In this document: one piece after another, positions 51,837 to 60,892 of the stretch
How positions within the stretch are numbered: position 1 is the stretch's first letter
Layout: each line of letters begins with the position of its first letter
Source of the DNA: Parageobacillus caldoxylosilyticus NBRC 107762
GTDB lineage: Bacteria > Bacillota > Bacilli > Bacillales > Anoxybacillaceae
Length of the DNA stretch: 64,000 nucleotides
Direction: 5' to 3'
NCBI RefSeq assembly: GCF_000632715.1
Contig: NZ_BAWO01000010.1
Coordinates: 1 to 64,000, forward strand
Translations under genes and position numbers: made by a program
Notes under the pieces: generated by a model
What the model was told of the DNA's origin: nothing
The model's input: only the letters and a program-made list of their open reading frames with translations
Databases searched by the model: none

Positions 51837-53368
51837 TGCACGGCTTAGCCTTTTTTTTATTCTTAATTATTGTAGCGTTGACGCTGATCATCACCTACTT
51901 CGCTTCCAAACGAACCAGGACAACGAGCGAATTTTACACAGCCGACAGCAGCTTGACCGGCTGGCAAAACGGCCTGGCGATCGCAGGAGATTACATGTCT
52001 GCCGCTTCGTTTTTAGGCATTGCGGGGATGATTGCACTCGCTGGTTTTGATGGCTTCTTTTATAGTATAGGATTTCTTGTTGCCTATTTAGTCGTCCTTT
52101 ATATTGTTGCAGAACCGTTGCGCAACCTTGGAAAATACACAATGGCTGATATGATTGCCGCAAGGTTCGATGATAAAAAAGTACGCGGTATTGCTGCCTT
52201 GAATACGATTGCTATCTCCACGTTTTACATGATTGCTCAGCTTGTCGGCGCCGGAGGCCTCATTAAGCTATTATTAGGAATCGATTATGTATACTCCGTC
52301 CTCATTGTTGGTGTGCTAATGACGATTTACGTCGTTTTCGGCGGCATGATGGCAACAAGCTGGGTACAAATCGTAAAAGCAGTCCTGTTAATGGTGGGCA
52401 CGTTTATTATTTCGGTCATGGTCTTAGTAAAGTTTGACTTCAGCGTCATCAAAATGTTTAACGAAGTAAAAACGGCTACGCCGCTCGGCGAAGCGTTTCT
52501 GAATCCAGGCAACAAATTTAAAGACCCGCTTGATACCATCTCGCTAAATTTAGCACTCGTTTTAGGAACAGCAGGGCTTCCGCATATTTTAATCCGTTTC
52601 TTTACAGTAAAAGACGCACCAACGGCGCGTAAATCGGTCGTCTATGCCACATGGATTATCGGCATTTTCTACATTTTAACAATCTTTTTAGGATTTGGCG
52701 CCGCCGCATTTGTTGGTTACAACAAAATTGTCGCCGCCAATCCTGCTGGAAACATGGCTGCTCCATTACTAGCCGAAGCGCTCGGCGGGGATGTCCTATT
52801 TGCCTTTATATCCGCCGTTGCATTTGCTACGATTTTGGCGGTGGTTGCCGGTCTGGTCTTATCAGCGGCATCCGCATTTGCCCATGATTTCTATAGCCAT
52901 ATCCTTCGCCGCGGTCAAGCGACAGAAAAAGAACAGATGGTTGCCGCCCGTTGGGCATCGATTGGTGTAGCAATATTATCCATTCTTCTGGCATTATTCG
53001 CGCAAAAAATGAACGTTGCCTTCCTTGTTTCGCTGGCATTTGCCGTCGCAGCAAGCGCCAACTTACCGATTATCGTCTTTACTATTTTCTGGCGGCGTTT
53101 TAATACAACCGGTGCCATTACAGGAATGATCGTTGGTCTATTCAGTGCATTGTTGCTCGTATTCTTCAGCCCGAACGTCTGGTCACCGCAACCTGGTGCT
53201 GCTATTTTGATCGGCGAACCGCTTTTTAAGCTTGCCAATCCTGGCATCGTTTCGATTCCGCTAGGGTTCATCGCCGCGATTATCGGTACACTTCTTTCTT
53301 CGCAAAAAGAGGACAATAAAAAATTTGATGAGATTCTTGTGAAAGCAAATACAGGAATCAACCAATGA
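51836..53368 (+). CDS. actP: Sodium:solute (acetate-type) symporter
   Basis: A 510-residue SSS-family transporter with about 13 helices, close to ActP/YwcA in pattern (DSSLTGWQNGLAIAGDYMSA; TADMIAARFDDKKVRG; GLPHILIRFFTVKDAPTARK). ActP imports acetate and related short monocarboxylates. It overlaps the DUF485 gene and has AGGAAGGAGG before its start. Substrate by family only. Confidence 0.83.
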   Translation: MHGLAFFLFLIIVALTLIITYFASKRTRTTSEFYTADSSLTGWQNGLAIAGDYMSAASFLGIAGMIALAGFDGFFYSIGFLVAYLVVLYIVAEPLRNLGKYTMADMIAARFDDKKVRGIAALNTIAISTFYMIAQLVGAGGLIKLLLGIDYVYSVLIVGVLMTIYVVFGGMMATSWVQIVKAVLLMVGTFIISVMVLVKFDFSVIKMFNEVKTATPLGEAFLNPGNKFKDPLDTISLNLALVLGTAGLPHILIRFFTVKDAPTARKSVVYATWIIGIFYILTIFLGFGAAAFVGYNKIVAANPAGNMAAPLLAEALGGDVLFAFISAVAFATILAVVAGLVLSAASAFAHDFYSHILRRGQATEKEQMVAARWASIGVAILSILLALFAQKMNVAFLVSLAFAVAASANLPIIVFTIFWRRFNTTGAITGMIVGLFSALLLVFFSPNVWSPQPGAAILIGEPLFKLANPGIVSIPLGFIAAIIGTLLSSQKEDNKKFDEILVKANTGINQ

Positions 53369-53456
53369 CAAACTAAATGGAAAAATGAAATTCATCATTA
53401 GAAGCGCTTCCTTTAGAAGAATGAAGGATTCTCCTTGCGGCGGCACCGAAATGCAT

Positions 53457-53497
53457 AAAAAGGGCTGAACGGTAATGTTCCGATCAGCCCTATTCTT
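53457..53497. terminator. Terminator between actP and the racemase gene
   Basis: AGGGCTGAACGG pairs with CCGATCAGCCCT (one mismatch), loop TAATGTT, A/T-rich flanks; lies between converging genes. Confidence 0.75.
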
Positions 53498-54615
53498 TAT
53501 TGGGCACGATACGTTTTCGCAAATACCATATAACTGTCCACTTGCCGGCGATCGACCTCATAGCCGATCCCAGGTGCCTCTGGTACCGCAATCGTTCCAT
53601 CATGCACAACCACTTCCGGAACAATAATGTCTTTTTCCCAGTAGTGGGAAGAAGCGGCTGTATCTCCTGGCATCGTAAAGTTTTCCAACGTCGTCATTGC
53701 AATATTATGCGCCCGGCCAACCCCCGCTTCAAGCATTCCGCCGCACCAGACAGGAATGCCGTTTTCTTGACAAAGGTCGTGAATTCGCTTCGCCTCCGTC
53801 AAGCCCCCGACCCGTCCAATTTTTATGTTCACAATTTGGCAGCTGCCCAGCTGAATCGCTTTTCTTACGTCTTCCACGGAGTGAATGCTTTCATCTAAAC
53901 AAATCGGCGTGCAAATCTGCCGTTGAAGTGTCGCATGGTCAACGAGATCATCCGCTGCCAGCGGCTGTTCGATCATCATCAGCTGAAACTCGTCAAGCGC
54001 TTTTAAACGGTCAATGTCTTGCAAGGAGTAGGCGGAATTCGCATCTGCCATCAACGGGATGTCCGGAAAACGGCGTCGGACTTCGCGGACGACGTCAACA
54101 TCCCATCCGGGTTTAATTTTTATTTTAATGCGGCGATATCCATCCTGTACGTACCGGTCGATAACCCGTAACAACTCATCCACATTTTTTTGAATGCCGA
54201 TGCTTACTCCTACTTCAATGCTGCTCTTCATTCCACCGAGGACTTTATGTAATGGCAGCTGCCGTTTTTTCGCAAATAAATCCCATACCGCTCCTTCAAT
54301 CGCCGCTTTCGCCATTTGATTTTTCCGAATGGCGGAAAAGCGTTGCTGCAGTTCTTGCGGGTGGGCAACGGGCGCCTGGAACAAAAGCGGTAACAAAAAG
54401 TCCTCTAACATATGCCAATTTGTTTTTACCGTTTCCTCATTATACCATGGGAACGAAAAGGCAACCGATTCGCCCCATCCAGACACACCGTCTTCATCGA
54501 TTGCTTCCACTAAAATAAACTCTTTGTTCCGAAACGTGCCAAAACTTGTAGCAAACGGTGATTTCAGTTCCATTTGCAAATGGCGCAGTATTACTTGTTT
54601 TATTTTTATTTCCAT
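53497..54615 (-). CDS. N-succinylamino acid racemase / o-succinylbenzoate synthase family enzyme
   Basis: A 372-residue enolase-superfamily protein. The general acid/base lysines KIKIKPG (KxK) and KIGRVGG, and metal ligands [12 protein letters not shown] and CLDESIH are present. The Geobacillus NSAR is of this type and has both MenC-like and racemase activity. The operon partners, a GNAT acyltransferase and an M20 deacylase, point to racemisation of N-succinyl amino acids (converting D to L amino acids) rather than menaquinone synthesis. ATG 54615 follows AGGGGGAG. Assigned from family and context. Confidence 0.85.
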   Translation of the reverse strand: MEIKIKQVILRHLQMELKSPFATSFGTFRNKEFILVEAIDEDGVSGWGESVAFSFPWYNEETVKTNWHMLEDFLLPLLFQAPVAHPQELQQRFSAIRKNQMAKAAIEGAVWDLFAKKRQLPLHKVLGGMKSSIEVGVSIGIQKNVDELLRVIDRYVQDGYRRIKIKIKPGWDVDVVREVRRRFPDIPLMADANSAYSLQDIDRLKALDEFQLMMIEQPLAADDLVDHATLQRQICTPICLDESIHSVEDVRKAIQLGSCQIVNIKIGRVGGLTEAKRIHDLCQENGIPVWCGGMLEAGVGRAHNIAMTTLENFTMPGDTAASSHYWEKDIIVPEVVVHDGTIAVPEAPGIGYEVDRRQVDSYMVFAKTYRAQ

Positions 54616-54633
54616 AAAAAACTCCCCCTACTC

Positions 54634-55455
54634 TTATAACGGCAGTTGGTCACGCCTTACACACACATAATATAAGACAGGTTCATGTTCGCGGCGAATG
54701 ACATGCGCCACCGCCCATCCATCGCGAAAGAGGCGGGTGAAAACAGCACGGGTTTTGTAGCGCCAATCAAGCGCCAATGAAGGATTTCTTTCTTTCAGCG
54801 CCTGAAACTGAAGCGGAATCGCTACAAACAAAAAAGAGGCATGATCTGCATCTTGCTTCTGCCACACTGGCTCTAGATCATCATTGTGATGTTGCCGCCA
54901 GCCAAGCACGACGCTTTCTGGCGTCCACCGCAGCTCAGAGAAAACGCGGCCTCTTTCCTGTAAATATCGGCTTTCAAGCAGCCACTCAACTACAAAACGG
55001 TCGGACGGCAAATGTTTATTGAACGCATCATCCATTTCGCCATAGCAATTTTCAATATACTGCGAACAAATCGCCCCTAGTTTTGCAATATTCACGTAAC
55101 CATTTCTGCTTTCGAGCGGATCATAGGTCCAGCGGATTTTGCGATATCCTCGTTGGATTGCTTCCTGTGCCTGTTTCATTTTTAGCATGTATCCGATTCC
55201 ACGGTCGCGAAATGGTTTGGCAATCCCCATCATATGGGAACAAAGATATACTTCCCCATTTTCGTATCCGGGAAAACTATAGACAAATCCAACCATTTTC
55301 CCCCCAACAAACGCTCCGATAATAATGCCGCCGTTTTTCGCCGCCGTCACCGTCTGATGGGTTGGAATCGGGGACGTTCCCCATATTTCCGCTTCTAACC
55401 GCGCCATCTCCTCCAGTTGCTCCATCGTTTCAATTTTTTGCAGTAAAATACTCAC
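54634..55455 (-). CDS. GNAT acyltransferase of the racemase operon
   Basis: A 273-residue protein with a GNAT N-terminal half (IIIGAFVGGKMVGFVYSFPG; the CoA loop KPFRDRGIGYMLKMKQAQ). In Geobacillus kaustophilus the equivalent protein is described as a succinyl-CoA:D-amino acid N-succinyltransferase, which prepares the racemase substrate. The start is GTG 55455, 9 bases after AAGGAG, inside the 3' end of the M20 gene. The C-terminal half is not recognisable by motif. Confidence 0.8.
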   Translation of the reverse strand: MSILLQKIETMEQLEEMARLEAEIWGTSPIPTHQTVTAAKNGGIIIGAFVGGKMVGFVYSFPGYENGEVYLCSHMMGIAKPFRDRGIGYMLKMKQAQEAIQRGYRKIRWTYDPLESRNGYVNIAKLGAICSQYIENCYGEMDDAFNKHLPSDRFVVEWLLESRYLQERGRVFSELRWTPESVVLGWRQHHNDDLEPVWQKQDADHASFLFVAIPLQFQALKERNPSLALDWRYKTRAVFTRLFRDGWAVAHVIRREHEPVLYYVCVRRDQLPL

Positions 55456-56599
55456 TTTCTGTCTCTCCTTGCAACGCAAAATAGTCAAACGTTTCTATAA
55501 TGGTTCTTGCCAATATTTCAATGCCTACTAATAAATCTTCGCGCCGGAATGTCATTTGCGGATGATGCAATCCTGGTTTTAAATCGCAGCCAAGCCCTAA
55601 CATCGTCGTTTTTAGCGTTGGTTTTTTAAAGGAATAAAAATGAAAATCTTCTCCGCCCGATGTTACAACCGGCGGCAAGCATCTGTCTTCCCCAAGCGTG
55701 GCGATAATCGCCCGTTCCATGAATTGCTGCGCCTGCGGATGCGGATTGGCGGCGACAATGCGCGCATTGGCACGCAGTTCAATCTCAGCGTCATAAATAG
55801 CTGCAATCCCTTTCACAACGTGATTCAATCCTTCCACTAACTCGTCCATCGCTTCATTGGTTTGCGAGCGTAAATCAAGGGTAAACTCGGCGTAATCCGG
55901 TATGATATTCGCATTCTTTTCTCCGGCATGAAACCTCGTCATTTTAATCGACGCCGGAACTTGCGGATCGATATGAACTTTGCTTAGCTCTTGTACGATC
56001 GCGCTGCCCACTTCAATGACGTTGACGCCAAGATGCGGTCTTGCCGCATGCGCTGCCACTCCTCTAATCCGTCCCTCAATGCATTGCGCTGCCCCGTGCA
56101 AAATAGCTGGAGCCGCATAACCGCTTTTCACTTCTTGAATCGGCCGCAAATGAACGCCGTACAGAAAGTCAATGTCATCGACAACGCCTTTTTCTACAAA
56201 TTTTAATGCTCCTGTCCCTTTTTCCTCGGCCGGTTGAAAAAGAAGTTTCAGCTTCCCTGGCGGCTTATAGCCAATGCGATTAAACAGTTTTGCGACCCCT
56301 AGCACCATTGTCATATGGGCATCATGTCCGCACGCATGATTGGCCTGCCAGACGCCGTTTACTTCCTGCCAAAGTGCATCCATATCGCTGCGAAGTCCAA
56401 CCGTCAACGGTCCATTTCCGATTTCGCCAACCACACCGGGGCAATCGGAAAACGTGTGAACGCGATACCCTTCCTGCTGCAGCTGTTGCTTCATAAATTG
56501 TGTTGTTTTCCACTCTTCCCAGCTAATTTCCGGATGACAATGAAGATAGTCAAAAATCTCTAATATCTCTGCCGCCATCTCGTTGATAATATTCCTCAT
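55430..56599 (-). CDS. M20 family N-acyl-amino acid deacylase
   Basis: A 389-residue binuclear metallopeptidase-like amidohydrolase (family: aminoacylase/IAP-ILR1). Metal ligands in NHACGHDAHMTM, PAEEKGTG and SGGEDFHFYS, with a lid domain between. In this operon it should release L-amino acids from N-succinyl-L-amino acids, completing D-to-L conversion. ATG 56599 follows GGGGGGAAGAACATA; the frame to 56713 runs into the promoter. Confidence 0.85.
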   Translation of the reverse strand: MRNIINEMAAEILEIFDYLHCHPEISWEEWKTTQFMKQQLQQEGYRVHTFSDCPGVVGEIGNGPLTVGLRSDMDALWQEVNGVWQANHACGHDAHMTMVLGVAKLFNRIGYKPPGKLKLLFQPAEEKGTGALKFVEKGVVDDIDFLYGVHLRPIQEVKSGYAAPAILHGAAQCIEGRIRGVAAHAARPHLGVNVIEVGSAIVQELSKVHIDPQVPASIKMTRFHAGEKNANIIPDYAEFTLDLRSQTNEAMDELVEGLNHVVKGIAAIYDAEIELRANARIVAANPHPQAQQFMERAIIATLGEDRCLPPVVTSGGEDFHFYSFKKPTLKTTMLGLGCDLKPGLHHPQMTFRREDLLVGIEILARTIIETFDYFALQGETESEYFTAKN

Positions 56600-56633
56600 T
56601 ATGTTCTTCCCCCCCGCTGATATCATAGTCAAC

Positions 56634-56703
56634 TTTTCGAAACATTGGGCGCTTCGAAAAAAGTTATTACACATTATTATAATATTCAAAAAAAATGTTG
56701 CAA
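56634..56703 (-). promoter_or_regulatory. Promoter and possible operator of the racemase operon
   Basis: TTGCAA (56703-56698) and TATAAT (56681-56676), 16 bases apart. Just downstream, TTTTCGAA and TTCGAAAA (56634-56641, 56653-56660) form an 8-bp inverted repeat with an 11-base spacer, positioned to block elongation or initiation. No regulator gene is adjacent. Confidence 0.6.
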
Positions 56704-56750
56704 CCTTAGGCATATTGATTAACCTAGGAGAAAACTACTGGCAATTACGA

Positions 56751-56788
56751 TAAAAAAATCCTAAACTTCGTGATTCGAAGTTTAGGAC
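56751..56788 (-). terminator. Terminator after the threonine/serine exporter genes
   Basis: TCCTAAACTTCG and CGAAGTTTAGGA arms, 12 bp, followed on the minus strand by TTTTTTTA. Confidence 0.88.
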
Positions 56789-56791
56789 GCA

Positions 56792-57220
56792 TCATGACCG
56801 CCGCCGTTTGATCAGCTGATTGACGACTTCGGAAAAAATCAACCCCATCGCAATCGCTCCGGAAATCATAAACGCTTTGGCCGCAAGCGATATCGCCGCA
56901 TTGTAGTCATTGAGAACGACGTGGCGCATCGCCTCAAACGCCGTTCCCCCCGGCACGAGCGGAATGATCCCAGAAACGCTGAAAATGGTAGCTGGCGTCT
57001 TATAAAGGCGCGCAAACAAATTGCTGAGCAGCGCCACGAAAAAAGCGGCAATAAACGTCGCCAGCACGTTGTTTAAATGGTGTTCGGCAAAGAAAAAATA
57101 GACCATCCAGCCGACCATCCCGACAAACCCGCTATTGATTAATAATTTTTTTGGAATGTTAAAAATCATCCCAAACAAAGCCGAAGCAATAAAACTGAGC
57201 AATAGTTGCTGAACAATCAT
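56792..57220 (-). CDS. Threonine/serine exporter, C-terminal domain subunit (YjjB-like)
   Basis: A 142-residue protein with four to five membrane helices, matching the ThrE_2 domain (SGIIPLVPGGTAFEAMRHVV). In actinobacteria the two parts are fused as ThrE; here, as in Bacillus and E. coli, they are separate genes 20 bp apart. The pair exports threonine and serine or related small acids. The initiation codon has AAGGGGAAACTTCG upstream. Confidence 0.85.
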   Translation of the reverse strand: MIVQQLLLSFIASALFGMIFNIPKKLLINSGFVGMVGWMVYFFFAEHHLNNVLATFIAAFFVALLSNLFARLYKTPATIFSVSGIIPLVPGGTAFEAMRHVVLNDYNAAISLAAKAFMISGAIAMGLIFSEVVNQLIKRRRS

Positions 57221-57240
57221 CGAAGTTTCCCCTTACTTTG

Positions 57241-57996
57241 TTAACGAATCGATAAAATAAGAGCAATCCCCGAGCCGATCGCAAATGCCGTTAAAAACGC
57301 CTCCGCCCCTCGGGACAGCCCAGCAATAAGATGCCCTGCCATTAAATCCCGCACCGCGTTGGTAATCGCTAATCCTGGTACTAACGGCATCACCGACCCG
57401 ATCATCATTTTCCCTAAATCCTCTCCCAATCCAGCCATCATCATTAACAAGGCCATCCCACCGGCGACAAACGAAGCGAAAAACTCGGCGAAAAAGCGGA
57501 TTTTTATCATGCGATGAATCATCTCAAAACAGTAAAATCCTGTTCCTCCGGAAAGAAGTGAAGGAAGAAAATTGCTCCACCCACCACCAAGCATTACAGC
57601 AAAACAGCCGCTCGCTATCGCTGCCGCAATCACTTGCAGCCAAAGAGGATAGGCAAACTTTTGCGCTTCCACTTCTTTTAACTGTTCATACGCTTCCTCA
57701 AGCGTCAGCTCTCCGTTGCTAATTCGGCGAGAAATGCTGTTCACTAGAGCTACTTTCTGCAAATCGGTCGAGCGCTCCGAAATGCGGATAAACTGCGTCG
57801 AATTCTTCTTATCAATCGAAAAAATAATCCCGGTCGGCGTCACATAGCTATGCGAACGGGGAATGCCAAAGGAAGCGGCGATGCGCATCATCGTATCTTC
57901 CACGCGATACGTTTCCCCGCCGCTTTCGAGCATAATTTTTCCCGCGAGCAGACAAACTTCGACAATCTCATTCGTCCGGTCTGAATAAGCTGGCAT
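57241..57996 (-). CDS. Threonine/serine exporter, N-terminal domain subunit (YjjP-like)
   Basis: A 251-residue protein: a cytoplasmic N-terminal part with the ThrE motif LESGGETYRVEDTMMRIA and the YVTPTGIIFS region, then five membrane helices in the C-terminal half ending IGSVMPLVPGLAITNAVRDL. First gene of the two-gene exporter. Its start follows AGAGGTGAAAC. Confidence 0.87.
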   Translation of the reverse strand: MPAYSDRTNEIVEVCLLAGKIMLESGGETYRVEDTMMRIAASFGIPRSHSYVTPTGIIFSIDKKNSTQFIRISERSTDLQKVALVNSISRRISNGELTLEEAYEQLKEVEAQKFAYPLWLQVIAAAIASGCFAVMLGGGWSNFLPSLLSGGTGFYCFEMIHRMIKIRFFAEFFASFVAGGMALLMMMAGLGEDLGKMMIGSVMPLVPGLAITNAVRDLMAGHLIAGLSRGAEAFLTAFAIGSGIALILSIR

Positions 57997-58073
57997 GTTT
58001 CACCTCTCCATCTATACTTTACTTTGAGATATTACAAAAAAATAGATCCTTACACAATAGTGTTTTCCTTCTT

Positions 58074-58433
58074 TTACATCCCTGCCGCTTTCATGCCAAG
58101 AAACGCGAGCAATATGCCAAGCATATAGCTGGCCAAAAGATAGAGAATGAGCAGTTTCCATTGCTTATTCAAATACAATGTAACATTCTCAAGTTTAAAG
58201 GTTGAAAAAGTCGTAAACGCCCCCATAAATCCTGTTCCGAAAAGAAGGTTCCATGAGGCATTCCATCCTTTTCCAATCATATATCCAAGCAAAAAAGATC
58301 CGACTAAATTGACCAATAACGTAGCGATCGGAAAAGACGAAGGATATTTCTGTTTGATCCAATTGCTGACGCCAAAGCGCGCGATTGCGCCGAAAAACCC
58401 GCCGATCGCGACAAGTGCGCTATTCCATAACAT
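58074..58433 (-). CDS. crcB: Fluoride channel subunit CrcB/FluC (second copy)
   Basis: A 119-residue four-helix membrane protein with family motifs [24 protein letters not shown] and [13 protein letters not shown]. Fluc channels are dual-topology dimers that expel fluoride; Bacilli often have two paralogues that form a heterodimer with opposed topology. ATG 58433 follows GGGAGGAAGTC. It follows the first crcB by 13 bp under a fluoride riboswitch. Confidence 0.92.
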   Translation of the reverse strand: MLWNSALVAIGGFFGAIARFGVSNWIKQKYPSSFPIATLLVNLVGSFLLGYMIGKGWNASWNLLFGTGFMGAFTTFSTFKLENVTLYLNKQWKLLILYLLASYMLGILLAFLGMKAAGM

Positions 58434-58446
58434 AAGACTTCCTCCC

Positions 58447-58845
58447 TTACTCCGCCGTTTCTTTCTGGGTACGCAAACTGCCTTGTCCAAACCGAAATCC
58501 CAGCCATGACATTGCCAACCCTCCGCATAGGCTGAGGAAAACATAAAACAACGCCATTTCCCAATGGGATGTGTGCAGCAACTGAACAGTCTCGACGCTG
58601 AACGTAGAAAACGTCGTAAACGAACCTACTAATCCTGTTCCGAGCGCTGTTGCTACATAAGAAGGCAGATTGTTTAGCCGAGGCAAATACACAGTCAGCC
58701 AGCCTAACGCAAAACAGCCAATCATATTGGCCAGCCATGTCGCCATAGGAAACAATCCGCTCCACCACCCGCTGACGAACAAACCTAGGTAATATCGCAG
58801 CAATGCGCCGACAATCCCGGCGAGGCCGACAACGACATAAACCAC
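58447..58845 (-). CDS. crcB: Fluoride channel subunit CrcB/FluC (first copy)
   Basis: A 132-residue four-helix protein with [26 protein letters not shown] and [13 protein letters not shown]. The start is GTG 58845, 8 bases after AAGGAG. Longer frames back to 58917 pass through the riboswitch terminator and are rejected. Partner of the next crcB. Confidence 0.92.
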   Translation of the reverse strand: MVYVVVGLAGIVGALLRYYLGLFVSGWWSGLFPMATWLANMIGCFALGWLTVYLPRLNNLPSYVATALGTGLVGSFTTFSTFSVETVQLLHTSHWEMALFYVFLSLCGGLAMSWLGFRFGQGSLRTQKETAE

Positions 58846-58873
58846 TAAACCCACTCCTTGTTCCCAATTTATC

Positions 58874-58955
58874 AAAAACAAACTCCTACCAATTAATGAT
58901 TCATTGGTAGGAGCCATCAGCCCGAAAGGAAGTTTAGGAGAACTCCATCGCCTAT
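58874..58955 (-). promoter_or_regulatory. Fluoride riboswitch (crcB motif)
   Basis: The minus-strand leader holds AGGCGATGGAGTTCTCC, AAAC and GGGCTGATGGCTCCTACC, the conserved pieces of the fluoride aptamer. These are followed by a terminator (CTCCTACCAAT / ATTGGTAGGAG) with a T-rich tail (58882-58874); the 5' terminator arm is the aptamer's 3' strand, as expected for a switch that turns on with fluoride. A TATAAT lies at 58976-58971. Confidence 0.9.
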
Positions 58956-58976
58956 TACACTCTGTTCGTTATTATA

Positions 58977-59318
58977 ATATTGTAACAAAAAAGATATCTC
59001 ACTGCCAATTTGCACAGTTTTTTCCTTGACTATTCTAAATAATTAGCTATGTTCCCTCCACCATCTGTTTTTCGTTCTTATTCTTCTGCACGGATCGCGT
59101 GCGGAAACGTCTATTGCAACAAACGCAGACTTTGTGGCCATCCTCCTTCCCGGTTCATCATCGAACCGATGACATGGTTACTCTCCTTTCTTTTCCATCT
59201 TTCTATGTCTCTGGAATGATTCTTTTTTCTTTTCTCCTTTTTTAGACAAAAACACCGGATTTCTTTACGAAGCATATATAGCGAAACCAAAAATGGACAT
59301 GTTTCAGGAGGGGGACAT
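58977..59318. other. Intergenic region between crcB and the DUF5667-like gene
   Basis: About 340 bp with no gene, RNA motif or operator that I can support. AGGAGGGGGACAT at its end is the ribosome site of the next gene. Confidence 0.5.
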
Positions 59319-60539
59319 ATGAACAAACGAAAATCGATTTATCGCGTCCTATCTAGCGGTGCGTTGGCTGCTATCGTTGCTTTTTCCTTCAGCGGCTCTC
59401 CTACATTCGCCAGCACGGGCACCACAATGCAGACAAGCACCGCGAAGCAAGTCAATGCCAACACGGAAGCTCCATCACTTTTACCTGGCGACTTTTTCTA
59501 CTTCGTCAAAACGATGATGGAAAAAATGGAGTTGGCCCTCACTTTCAATGATGTTGAAAAAGCGAAGCTGCTTGCGGAGTTTACCGAAAACCGCATCAAT
59601 GAAGCAAAAGCACTTCTAGAAAAAGGCGAAACACAATCGGCGAGAGAAGTGCTAGAAAAAGCATTGCAGCAGCAAGAAGAAGCATTAAAAACATATGAGA
59701 AAAGCCAAAAAGAAGACCGAAAAGATACAGAACAAAAAGACAAAGAAACAGCAACCAACATAGATGCGTTGCGCAAGCAGCTGGAAGAAAAATTCTCGAA
59801 AAATATTCTTGCCTTACAGGCAGCGTTAGAAAAAGTCAAAAATCCCCGTGCAAAAGAAGTGTTAGCCCGCAACATTGCAAAGGCAAAAGAAAAGCTAGAA
59901 GCGAAAATGGAAAAACGTTTAACAAAATGGGAGGAAAAACAACAATCTTCTAAAGAAACGACAGACGCTGACCAACAACCAACTGATGAAACAACAGAAA
60001 ACAACAAAACAACCAACACGAATGAGCAACCAACCAATGATACAGCAACGCCAGACAAATCCACCGATACGGCTGAACAACCGACAGCAGATACAACAAA
60101 TACAAATCAAACATCAGCAAAACCGGCGGCGGTAAAACCTCATTCGGCACAAGCAAGCACGACAAACAAAGCAAACGCCGCAACGCAAGCAAACACACAA
60201 AAACAGCCAACGACAAACGCTAAACCGGCAAAACATGCATCATTCGCTAAACATATAACAGAACAGCCGCGCCATCACGTTGAAAAACAACCATCTGCAA
60301 AATTGCAAATCGGGGTAACAAAAACAAAAGAAGAAAAAGCAGTGGGTCATGACGCCAAACTGGCAAAACATGCACCATACACTAAACATGTAACAGAACA
60401 GCCGCGCCATCACGTTGAAAAACAACCATCCGCAAAATTGCAAACCAGGGTAACGAAAACAAAAGAAGAAAAAGCAGTGAATCATGCTGCTAAGCCTTCT
60501 CAAGGCAAACAAGATAAAGAAGAAAAAAGCGAGAAGTAA
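59319..60539 (+). CDS. Secreted DUF5667-like repeat protein
   Basis: A 406-residue exported protein: signal peptide (residues 1-30, cleavage near FAST), a helical DUF5667-like region (about 50-210; SLLPGDFFYFVKTMMEKMEL, and many Lys/Glu/Ala heptads predicting coiled coil), a Thr/Asn/Gln-rich linker (215-290), and two 45-residue repeats (303-347, 348-392) with KHxTEQPRHHVEKQPSAKLQ. No LPXTG or membrane anchor. DUF5667 proteins are surface-associated in Bacillaceae with unknown role. The gene starts after AGGAGGGGGACAT. Confidence 0.75.
   Translation: MNKRKSIYRVLSSGALAAIVAFSFSGSPTFASTGTTMQTSTAKQVNANTEAPSLLPGDFFYFVKTMMEKMELALTFNDVEKAKLLAEFTENRINEAKALLEKGETQSAREVLEKALQQQEEALKTYEKSQKEDRKDTEQKDKETATNIDALRKQLEEKFSKNILALQAALEKVKNPRAKEVLARNIAKAKEKLEAKMEKRLTKWEEKQQSSKETTDADQQPTDETTENNKTTNTNEQPTNDTATPDKSTDTAEQPTADTTNTNQTSAKPAAVKPHSAQASTTNKANAATQANTQKQPTTNAKPAKHASFAKHITEQPRHHVEKQPSAKLQIGVTKTKEEKAVGHDAKLAKHAPYTKHVTEQPRHHVEKQPSAKLQTRVTKTKEEKAVNHAAKPSQGKQDKEEKSEK
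60227..60496 (+). repeat. Two 135-bp direct repeats inside the DUF5667-like gene
   Basis: Copies begin GGCAAAACATGCA at 60227 and 60362, 135 bp apart, and are highly similar (shared ACAGAACAGCCGCGCCATCA and AAAACAAAAGAAGAAAAAGC), in frame, encoding 45 residues each. Recent tandem duplication in a surface protein. Confidence 0.9.
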
Positions 60540-60560
60540 TTTAAATATACTACGATGATT

Positions 60561-60600
60561 AGAGGATACTATATTCAATAGGCATAGTATCCTCTTTTTT
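60561..60600 (+). terminator. Terminator of the DUF5667-like gene
   Basis: AGGATACTAT and ATAGTATCCT arms, followed by CTTTTTT. Confidence 0.85.
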
Positions 60601-60682
60601 CATACATATAATTTATGGTATTACTTACGCAGAAGTTTATAAACTATAGGCACATATTAAGCTTCACTTAATATGTGCTTAC

Positions 60683-60892
60683 CTATTCTACGGAAATCCC
60701 GCCTTCTCCCTGCACAGAAAGCCAGTAAAGAAACTCTCCTTCTTCATTTCGCCCGCGGAAGACCGCTCCGACATGCATTTTTTTCATCTTTGAGCGTCAA
60801 CAGCACCTCGTTCATATGCGAGTTTAATAATTCCATCCATTCATCGACTCGCTTTGCTTTTCCTTCCTTTAGGCGAAATTTGCTCAGTTCTA
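60683..60892 (-). pseudogene. DUF6176-like gene missing its start and carrying a frameshift
   Basis: The minus-strand frame begins VELSKFRLKEGKAKRVDEWM directly at the junction with the glutamate dehydrogenase fragment, with no start codon. It continues NSHMNEVLLTLKDEK, then the reading frame shifts at a run of seven A; one A fewer would restore MHVGAVFRGRNEEGEFLYWL and SVQGEGGISVE before TAG at 60683. The pattern (GKxxRVdEWM, TLxxEK, FLYWLSVQGEGG) resembles the DUF6176 family by memory. Both a truncation and a frameshift make it non-functional. Confidence 0.6.

Noticed and set aside
53497-54615. Menaquinone-pathway menC
   Set aside because: No men genes nearby; the acyltransferase and deacylase neighbours fit an N-succinylamino acid racemase better, though dual activity is possible.
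59498-60578. Long minus-strand frames opposite the DUF5667-like gene
   Set aside because: Ser/Phe/Cys-rich shadow translations of a Lys/Glu-rich gene; no starts with ribosome sites.
60673-60891. Plus-strand frame leading into the glutamate dehydrogenase fragment
   Set aside because: It is antisense to the DUF6176-like relic and has no ribosome site or protein character; only the part from about 60892 is coding.
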